DNA of 10,903 nt, from contig JAQGKJ010000708.1 of assembly GCA_028290165.1 (NCBI GenBank), forward strand, positions 1-10,903, written 5' to 3'. The DNA comes from Bradyrhizobium sp. Lineage in GTDB: Bacteria; Pseudomonadota; Alphaproteobacteria; Rhizobiales; Xanthobacteraceae. Of the stretch, positions 6,754 to 10,903 are shown piece after piece. Below the pieces are notes generated by a model. It saw only the letters and a program-made list of their open reading frames with translations. It searched no databases and was not told where the DNA came from. The translations under genes were made by a program, and so were the position numbers. Positions within the stretch are counted from its first letter, which is position 1, and the number at the start of each line of letters is the position of its first letter.

Positions 6754-9708
6754 TCACGCCGCCCTGATCTGACAAAGAGTAGCCTTCGGCTCCTGCATGC
6801 CGGTCGCAGGATCGTAGCCGTAGGTCGTGAGCGTGTTCACGCTCTCGCCGAGCACGATCGGATCGGCGCCTTTCGGATATTTAGAGCGGAGATCGGCGCC
6901 TTCATACCAGCCGGCGAAATGATACGGCATCCAGGCAAGGCCCTTGCCGACCCGCTCGGTCACGAGCGCCTTCATGCGGGTCTGTGAACTGTTCTCCGGG
7001 CCCGTCACCCAGACCCAATCGCCGTCCTTGATGCCGCGCGCGGCCGCATCCGCCGGATTGATTTCGACATACATGTGCTGCTTCAACTCGGCGAGCCATT
7101 TGTTCGAGCGGGTTTCCTCGCCGCCGCCTTCATATTCCACAAGCCTGCCGGAACTCAGGATCAAGGGAAACTGTTTGGCGATGCCGCGATCAACGGCAGC
7201 CTTTTGGACGGAAAAGCCGATATTCGGCATGCGGAACTGCCGCGCATCCGGCAGGGTCGGATAGTCAGCGACGAGGTCCGGACGTGGGGTAAAGATCGGC
7301 TCACGATGGGTGGGAATTGGGTCGGGCAGATTCCAGGCGATCATGCGCGCCTTGGCGTTGCCATAGGGCGAACAGCCATGCTCGATCGCCACGCGTTGGA
7401 TTCCCCCCGAGAGGTCGAGCGACCACGACACCAGATCGGGATTGGCGGAATTGACGCGCTGGATGATTTCCATTTCCTGCGGCGTGAGGTCCTTGTCCCA
7501 GCCGAGTTTCTTGAGCACGCCCAGGGTAAACTCGGGATAGCCGTCCTTGATTTCGGAGCCGGCCGAATAGGAGCCTTCGGCGAGAAGGTTGTCGTGCTCC
7601 TCCTTTTCGACCTCCTGCCCGTTTTCCATCACCTTGCGTTTGACGATGCGTTCGACGCCGAACCGGGCGCGGAACGTGCCGCCGCCCTCCTTCACCGGCA
7701 GACTGGTGTCGTAAAGGATCGGCGAACCCGGATGCCTGAACTCCGGTGTTCCCCAGCACGGCCACGGCAGGCCGTAATAATCGCCGCCGACCTCCGGATC
7801 GTCCTTCGGCGCCCGCAGGGTGACGAGGTCGAACTTGGCCTGGTTCTTCATGTGGGCCTTGAGCCGTTCGGGAGATTGCCCGCAATAGCCGGTCGACCAG
7901 CCGCCGCGATTGATCTCCCGCAGGATATCTTCCGCCGACACCGCGTTGTTCTCTACCTTGATATTCTTGAACATCTTGTCGGCGAAGCCGAACTTGCGCG
8001 CGAACAGGTACATCGTGTCGTAATCGTTCTTCGATTCGAACACCGGATCCACGATCTTCTCGCCCCACTGCAGCGAGCGGTTCGAGGCGGTACGCGAGCC
8101 ATCCATCTCGAAACTGGTACAAGCAGGCAAAAGATAGACGCCGTCCTTGCGCTCCGAGAGCACCGACCACGCGGTCGGATAGGGATCGCAGACCACCAGC
8201 AACTCGAGCTTCTCGATGCCGCGCTTGGCCTCCGGCATTCGGGTGATCGTGTTGACGCCATGCCCCATGATGAACATCGCCTGCACGTTGTCAGGCTGGC
8301 TGACCTGGTCCTTCGGCAGCAACGTGGCATCGAACCAGCGTGTGCTCGGAATGCCCGGGGTTTCCATCAGCGTCTTGCTCGGGAAGCGGGACTTCATCCA
8401 GTCGTAATCGACTTCCCACACCCGGCACCAATGCCGCCAGGCATCTTCGGCAAGGCCGTAATAGAGCGGCAGCGTCGTCACATCGAGGCCGAGATCGGTG
8501 GCGCCCTGCACATTGGTGTGACCGCGGAATATGTTGGCGCCCCCGCCGGGCATTCCGACGTTGCCGGTGGCCAGCAGCAGGATGCAACTGGCACGGACGT
8601 TGGCCGTGCCGGTCGAGAACTGGGTCTGTCCCATCGCCCAGATCAACGTCGCCGGCTTTTGCTTGGCGAAGATTTCGGCGACATGCTTGACTTGCGCTTC
8701 AGGCAGACCGGTGACGCGTTCGACCTCGTGAGGCGTCCACTTCGCCACTTGTTTTCGGATGTCGTCGATGCCGTAGACACGCTGCTGGATGAATTCCTTG
8801 TCCTCCCAGCCGTTTTCGAAAATGTGCCAGAGCATCCCGTAGATGGTGGCGATATGCGTGCCCGGACGGACGCGGACATATTCGGTCGCGTGCGCGGCGG
8901 TGCGTGTCATCCGCGGATCGACCACGATCATGTTGGCCCGGTTCAGTTCCTTGCCTTCAAGAATATGCTGAAGCGAAACCGGATGCGCCTCCGCCGGGTT
9001 GCCGCCCATCAGCAGGATGGTCTTGGCGTTGCGAATGTCATTGTAGCTGTTCGTCATCGCGCCATAGCCCCAGGTATTGGCGACGCCGGTGACGGTAGTG
9101 GAGTGGCAGATCCGCGCCTGGTGATCGGAATTATTGGTCCCCCAGAACGCGGCGAACTTGCGGTTGAGGTAGGCGGCCTCGTTGGTGAACTTGGCGGAGC
9201 CGAGCCAGTAAACCGAATCCGGACCCGACTTGGCGCGAATCTCCAGGAGCTTGTCGCCGATCTCGTCGACGGCCTTGTCCCAGCTGAGCCGCGTCCATTG
9301 GCCGTTTACGAGCTTCACCGGGTAACGCAAGCGGCGCTCGCTCAGTACGTCGTCGCGAACCGCAGCACCCTTGCAGCAATGCGATCCGCGATTGATCGGG
9401 CTGTCGTAGTCCGGCTCCTGGCCGATCCAGACGCCGTTTGCGACCTTGGCGATCACCGAACAGCCGACCGAGCAATGGGTGCAGACGTTTTTGCGAGTTG
9501 CCACGGCCGCGCCGGGGGGCGGCGGCGGGCCGGCTTCCGCCTCGCGCACCGCGCCGAGCGGCAGATTGCCGAGCGCGGCGAGAGCCCCGGCCGCGAGGCC
9601 GGAGCGTTTGAGGAAAGTTCGGCGATCCGGATGACCGCTGGCGTCACTCGCTGGGGCGGAAGCAAATCTTCCCTGACTTCGATGACGTTCCGACTTCCTG
9701 ATCAGCAC
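6754..9708 (-). CDS. fdoG: Formate dehydrogenase alpha subunit, Tat-exported molybdenum or tungsten enzyme, cysteine form
   Basis: The catalytic subunit, oxidising formate to CO2 at a Mo or W bis-pterin site. Numbered from the GTG at 9708 it has 984 residues, close to E. coli FdnG (1015). The Tat signal is D28-R-R-T-F-L-K34 with a hydrophobic stretch up to about residue 60, so it is periplasmic. The [4Fe-4S] cluster is C76-x2-C79-x3-C83 and C111, with conserved K113 in C-C-K-G-A. The active site reads H-Q-A-R-I-C-H: C201 replaces selenocysteine 196 of FdnG and H202 matches H197. It is followed by the family segments G-A-M-T-N and N-P-A-E-A-H-P. An earlier in-frame GTG at 9723 overlaps the upstream stop as GTGA but has no Shine-Dalgarno, while AGGGAG sits six bases before 9708. 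It is the second gene of the operon and precedes fdoH by 13 bases. Confidence 0.95.
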   Translation of the reverse strand: MLIRKSERHRSQGRFASAPASDASGHPDRRTFLKRSGLAAGALAALGNLPLGAVREAEAGPPPPPGAAVATRKNVCTHCSVGCSVIAKVANGVWIGQEPDYDSPINRGSHCCKGAAVRDDVLSERRLRYPVKLVNGQWTRLSWDKAVDEIGDKLLEIRAKSGPDSVYWLGSAKFTNEAAYLNRKFAAFWGTNNSDHQARICHSTTVTGVANTWGYGAMTNSYNDIRNAKTILLMGGNPAEAHPVSLQHILEGKELNRANMIVVDPRMTRTAAHATEYVRVRPGTHIATIYGMLWHIFENGWEDKEFIQQRVYGIDDIRKQVAKWTPHEVERVTGLPEAQVKHVAEIFAKQKPATLIWAMGQTQFSTGTANVRASCILLLATGNVGMPGGGANIFRGHTNVQGATDLGLDVTTLPLYYGLAEDAWRHWCRVWEVDYDWMKSRFPSKTLMETPGIPSTRWFDATLLPKDQVSQPDNVQAMFIMGHGVNTITRMPEAKRGIEKLELLVVCDPYPTAWSVLSERKDGVYLLPACTSFEMDGSRTASNRSLQWGEKIVDPVFESKNDYDTMYLFARKFGFADKMFKNIKVENNAVSAEDILREINRGGWSTGYCGQSPERLKAHMKNQAKFDLVTLRAPKDDPEVGGDYYGLPWPCWGTPEFRHPGSPILYDTSLPVKEGGGTFRARFGVERIVKRKVMENGQEVEKEEHDNLLAEGSYSAGSEIKDGYPEFTLGVLKKLGWDKDLTPQEMEIIQRVNSANPDLVSWSLDLSGGIQRVAIEHGCSPYGNAKARMIAWNLPDPIPTHREPIFTPRPDLVADYPTLPDARQFRMPNIGFSVQKAAVDRGIAKQFPLILSSGRLVEYEGGGEETRSNKWLAELKQHMYVEINPADAAARGIKDGDWVWVTGPENSSQTRMKALVTERVGKGLAWMPYHFAGWYEGADLRSKYPKGADPIVLGESVNTLTTYGYDPATGMQEPKATLCQIRAA

Positions 9709-9714
9709 GGACGT

Positions 9715-9720
9715 CTCCCT
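9715..9720 (-). promoter_or_regulatory. fdoG: Ribosome binding site deciding the fdoG start
   Basis: On the minus strand AGGGAG lies six bases before the GTG at 9708 and immediately downstream of the competing GTG at 9723. This favours the shorter protein by five residues. Confidence 0.6.
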
Positions 9721-9929
9721 CACTGAGCCGGATATTTATTGACGCGATAGAAATCTTCGACCTCCGGGGAGTTCGCCTGGTAGCGGGCCTTGCGCTTATC
9801 TGTGAGGTCAACGGGTTTAGCGGCCGCCGGCTCCGGCACCAAAGTGCTCGCGGCCGCTGCTCCAGTGCCGGCAACCGCAAAGCGAAGCAGGTCGCGCCGG
9901 CGGATAATCGTCTTGAGGCGATCCTTCAT
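9720..9929 (-). CDS. Small Tat-signal protein of formate dehydrogenase operons (formate_TAT family)
   Basis: A 69-residue protein, half of it a Tat signal: R10-R-R-D-L-L-R16, a hydrophobic alanine-rich stretch, and a likely cleavage after A-A-A near residue 37. The mature part is only about 32 residues. It ends K-A-R-Y-x5-E-V-E-D-F-Y-R-V-N-K-Y-P, which I recognise as the signature of the short family named for its place in formate dehydrogenase regions. It is the first gene of the operon, with the ATG at 9929 and GGGAG at 9940-9944 as the Shine-Dalgarno. Its stop overlaps a possible fdoG start. The function is not established. It may be a small subunit or assembly factor of the exported complex (inference). 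It is too small to be an enzyme. Confidence 0.88.
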   Translation of the reverse strand: MKDRLKTIIRRRDLLRFAVAGTGAAAASTLVPEPAAAKPVDLTDKRKARYQANSPEVEDFYRVNKYPAQ

Positions 9930-9948
9930 GAAGGTCGCGCTCCCAAAT

Positions 9949-9979
9949 CAGGTTGTGGCCAAACTGCGCCCACAACCTG
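9949..9979. repeat. Perfect 10-bp inverted repeat in the leader of the formate dehydrogenase operon
   Basis: CAGGTTGTGG at 9949-9958 and CCACAACCTG at 9970-9979 are exact inverted copies around an 11-base spacer. In the minus-strand transcript the hairpin ends nine bases before the GAG of the GGGAG Shine-Dalgarno region and about 20 bases before the ATG of the small Tat protein. No T-tract follows on either strand, so it is not a standard terminator. It may be an operator for a dimeric regulator or an RNA element controlling translation. Confidence 0.6.
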
Positions 9980-10484
9980 GCTTCGATCATCGTCTTGCTT
10001 AACCACGCTACTACTCGCAGACCGCCATTTCAACGCCTTCACAAGCACGGTTTCGTGGTTCCGCGCCGGAATTTTGCTTCCCGGAGACACAACCGATGGT
10101 GGAAAGACAAATGTCGGAAACCTGACGTACCCGGCACGTTGAAATTCCACCGGTTTGAAAAATTGACGCATCGCAAACTCGAGGGGGTTCTTTTCCGCAA
10201 CGCTTCCTTGCGAAGTGACTTTCAGGTTGGCCCGTGAACCCGTCAATTAAATATTTTTATAATCAAGCCACGTGAACGCGAGACGACCGCGCCGGTCCGC
10301 GGTGCCGAGTGGGATGGAAATACGACCCGCATGACCGGCTCTAGCTAAATTTGCCTGATGTGGACAGCGGTCAAGGCACTCCGCCTCGCCTGCCTTTATC
10401 AATCAGGATGACCACGCGGTTGGCGCGAAATATCACTCCGGCAACCCGATTGGCATGAATCTCGTAACTGATCAGGAGACAATC
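9980..10484. other. Intergenic region upstream of the formate dehydrogenase operon
   Basis: No convincing gene is seen on either strand. A minus-strand open frame (TTG at 10246 to TGA at 9926) overlaps the Tat gene start as ATGA, but it has no recognisable family, an unusual composition and no ribosome binding site I would trust. The notable part is an AT-rich patch (10244-10264) containing TATAAT on the plus strand at 10258-10263 and, next to it, the palindrome CACGTG at 10269-10274. The formate dehydrogenase promoter should lie somewhere here on the minus strand, but I cannot place it. Confidence 0.5.
10258..10263 (+). promoter_or_regulatory. Consensus -10 hexamer TATAAT in an AT-rich patch
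   Basis: TATAAT is an exact match to the -10 element on the plus strand. The only -35 candidates are weak (around GTGAAC at 18 bases). It could drive plus-strand transcription toward the short ORF at 10485 and the terminator at 10697. The same AT-rich patch could serve the minus-strand operon. Confidence 0.25.
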
Positions 10485-10588
10485 ATGAGCAAGCTTATGC
10501 ACGCCCCCTTGCGATTTTCGGCAGCGCCGGCATCGCGGAGATCGTCGACACCTTGACGGATGTCAGCGGACGCTGCGAACAACTTTAA
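10485..10588 (+). pseudogene. Short ORF with strong ribosome binding site, apparently frameshifted
   Basis: An ATG at 10485 follows AGGAGAC with good spacing. As written it encodes 23 residues (M-S-K-L-M-H-A-P, then arginine- and serine-rich) and stops at 10554-10556. If one base is added within the C-run at 10504-10508, the frame continues to a TAA at 10586-10588 and gives a more protein-like tail, P-L-A-I-F-G-S-A-G-I-A-E-I-V-D-T-L-T-D-V. That would make about 34 residues. I do not recognise a family. It may be a genuine small protein with a sequencing error or natural frameshift, a decayed gene start, or chance. Confidence 0.3.
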
Positions 10589-10640
10589 GCGCGACCCAAA
10601 TTGAGATTCGTCAATGCACTTAACTCTCCCGTTTGCAATA

Positions 10641-10730
10641 TGGAAGAAGCGATGGTCCCCATTGCTGCCCGCCCCCGGGCGCTTCCTCCCTGACTTGGAC
10701 CGCCGGTGAAAACCGCGCGGTCCTTTTTTT
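10641..10730 (+). ncRNA. Candidate small RNA with anti-Shine-Dalgarno motif
   Basis: Three hairpins lie end to end. AGCGATGG/CCATTGCT (10648-10666) forms 8 pairs with a 3-base loop. GCCCG/CGGGC (10667-10680) has a CCCC loop. The third is the terminator hairpin at 10697-10723 followed by seven T. Between the second and third sits CTTCCTCCC (10682-10690), complementary to Shine-Dalgarno sequences. GGAAG at 10642-10646 could pair with CTTCC at 10682-10686, closing the first two hairpins into a junction and masking the motif. This resembles alphaproteobacterial trans-acting small RNAs such as the alpha-r14 type, which carry CCUCCUCCC and end in a terminator. The 5' end is not determined and no promoter is clear. 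It may instead be the 3' UTR of the short upstream ORF. Confidence 0.45.
10697..10730 (+). terminator. Strong intrinsic terminator
   Basis: GGACCG (10697-10702) pairs with CGGTCC (10718-10723). An inner CGGT/ACCG stem closes a GAAA tetraloop. Seven T follow at 10724-10730. The T-tract is only on the plus strand, so it ends a rightward transcript, although no confident plus-strand protein gene precedes it. Confidence 0.85.
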
Positions 10731-10748
10731 GCAAACTTTCTTTGCAAA
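10728..10748. repeat. Two copies of the palindrome TTTGCAAA
   Basis: TTTGCAAA occurs at 10728-10735 and again at 10741-10748, 13 bases apart, just past the terminator. Each copy is self-complementary. It may be chance in an AT-rich stretch or a paired protein site. Confidence 0.3.
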
Positions 10749-10903
10749 TAAGTCCGACTGATCGCAGAGGAAGACTTGGGTAAAATTGCTTTTGTAAACT
10801 GAGCAATATTGAACTGCGAGCCGGCAACCGGAAGAACTACTGTTCGGTTACGGCTCGGCTTTCTCGATATGACCGGGCTCGAGAGCGCAGCAGTCACGAC
10901 CGT
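10749..10903. other. Right-end region without a clear gene, with one hairpin
   Basis: No supported gene. GAGCCG at 10818-10823 pairs with CGGCTC at 10851-10856, with an inner AACCG/CGGTT stem. This makes a strong hairpin, but no T-tract follows it on either strand, so termination is doubtful. The long minus-strand open frame spanning 10472-10897 crosses the terminator and the small-RNA candidate and is treated as chance. Confidence 0.4.

Noticed and set aside
7075..9726. An 883-codon plus-strand open frame opposite fdoG
   Set aside because: It is the antisense shadow of a clear formate dehydrogenase gene in GC-rich DNA. Its residues are low-complexity and Arg/His-rich with no domain order.
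9926..10246. A 106-codon minus-strand open frame whose stop overlaps the Tat gene start as ATGA
   Set aside because: It begins with TTG, has no recognisable domain, spans the inverted repeat and has unusual composition. It may be chance in a leader region. Conservation in relatives would change this.
10446..10466. A sigma-54-like TTGGCATGAATCTCGTA upstream of the short ORF
   Set aside because: The -24 GG half fits, but the -12 half lacks the required GC, and it lies too close to the ATG.
9930..10484. FNR/FixK-type TTGAT-N4-ATCAA box or molybdenum cofactor riboswitch before the formate dehydrogenase operon
   Set aside because: Searched by eye. No dyad with both half-sites at correct spacing, and no riboswitch core that I recognise.
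10472..10897. A 141-codon minus-strand open frame at the right end
   Set aside because: It runs antisense through the strong plus-strand terminator and the hairpin cluster. It has no family resemblance and no good ribosome binding site.
1..10903. CRISPR array, insertion sequence, tRNA or rRNA genes
   Set aside because: No regularly spaced repeats, transposase motifs, terminal inverted repeats or tRNA-like cloverleaf were seen.

Overview
The window is GC-rich DNA of an alphaproteobacterium, most likely of the Bradyrhizobium/Rhodopseudomonas type. I infer this from the gene order and protein families (DUF6352, DUF6505 and a ferredoxin-like protein beside a Tat-exported formate dehydrogenase). 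No database search was possible.

Layout. Positions 1-1431 (minus strand) hold two uncharacterised accessory genes, a DUF6505-type gene followed by a DUF6352-type gene. They overlap by a GTGA stop/start, and the second runs off the left edge. A divergent control region (1432-1648) carries a TATA-type palindrome and a leader hairpin. Positions 1649-3685 (plus strand) encode a 678-residue multi-[4Fe-4S] protein that looks like a degenerate HdrA/MvhD-type fusion. The remaining genes are on the minus strand. In transcription order they are: a 69-residue Tat-signal protein (9929-9720), fdoG, the catalytic formate dehydrogenase subunit (9708-6754), fdoH, the iron-sulfur subunit (6740-6138), fdoI, the cytochrome b subunit (6079-5078), and, after a 121-base gap, a Tat-exported bicupin oxalate decarboxylase (4956-3736).

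How the genes fit together. The formate dehydrogenase carries a Tat signal and pairs with a b-type cytochrome, so it should oxidise formate on the periplasmic side and pass electrons to quinone. The oxalate decarboxylase next to it also has a Tat signal and keeps the lid glutamate needed for decarboxylation, so it would make formate in the same compartment. Together they suggest a periplasmic oxalate -> formate -> CO2 electron-donating module. The left-hand genes are probably cytoplasmic assembly or electron-transfer accessories, but their roles are unknown.

The right end (9930-10903) has no convincing ordinary gene. It does have structure: a perfect 10-bp inverted repeat just upstream of the first gene of the formate dehydrogenase operon, a short ORF with a strong ribosome binding site that looks frameshifted, and a compact run of hairpins with an anti-Shine-Dalgarno-like CTTCCTCCC motif ending in a strong intrinsic terminator. 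That run is a good candidate for a small RNA.
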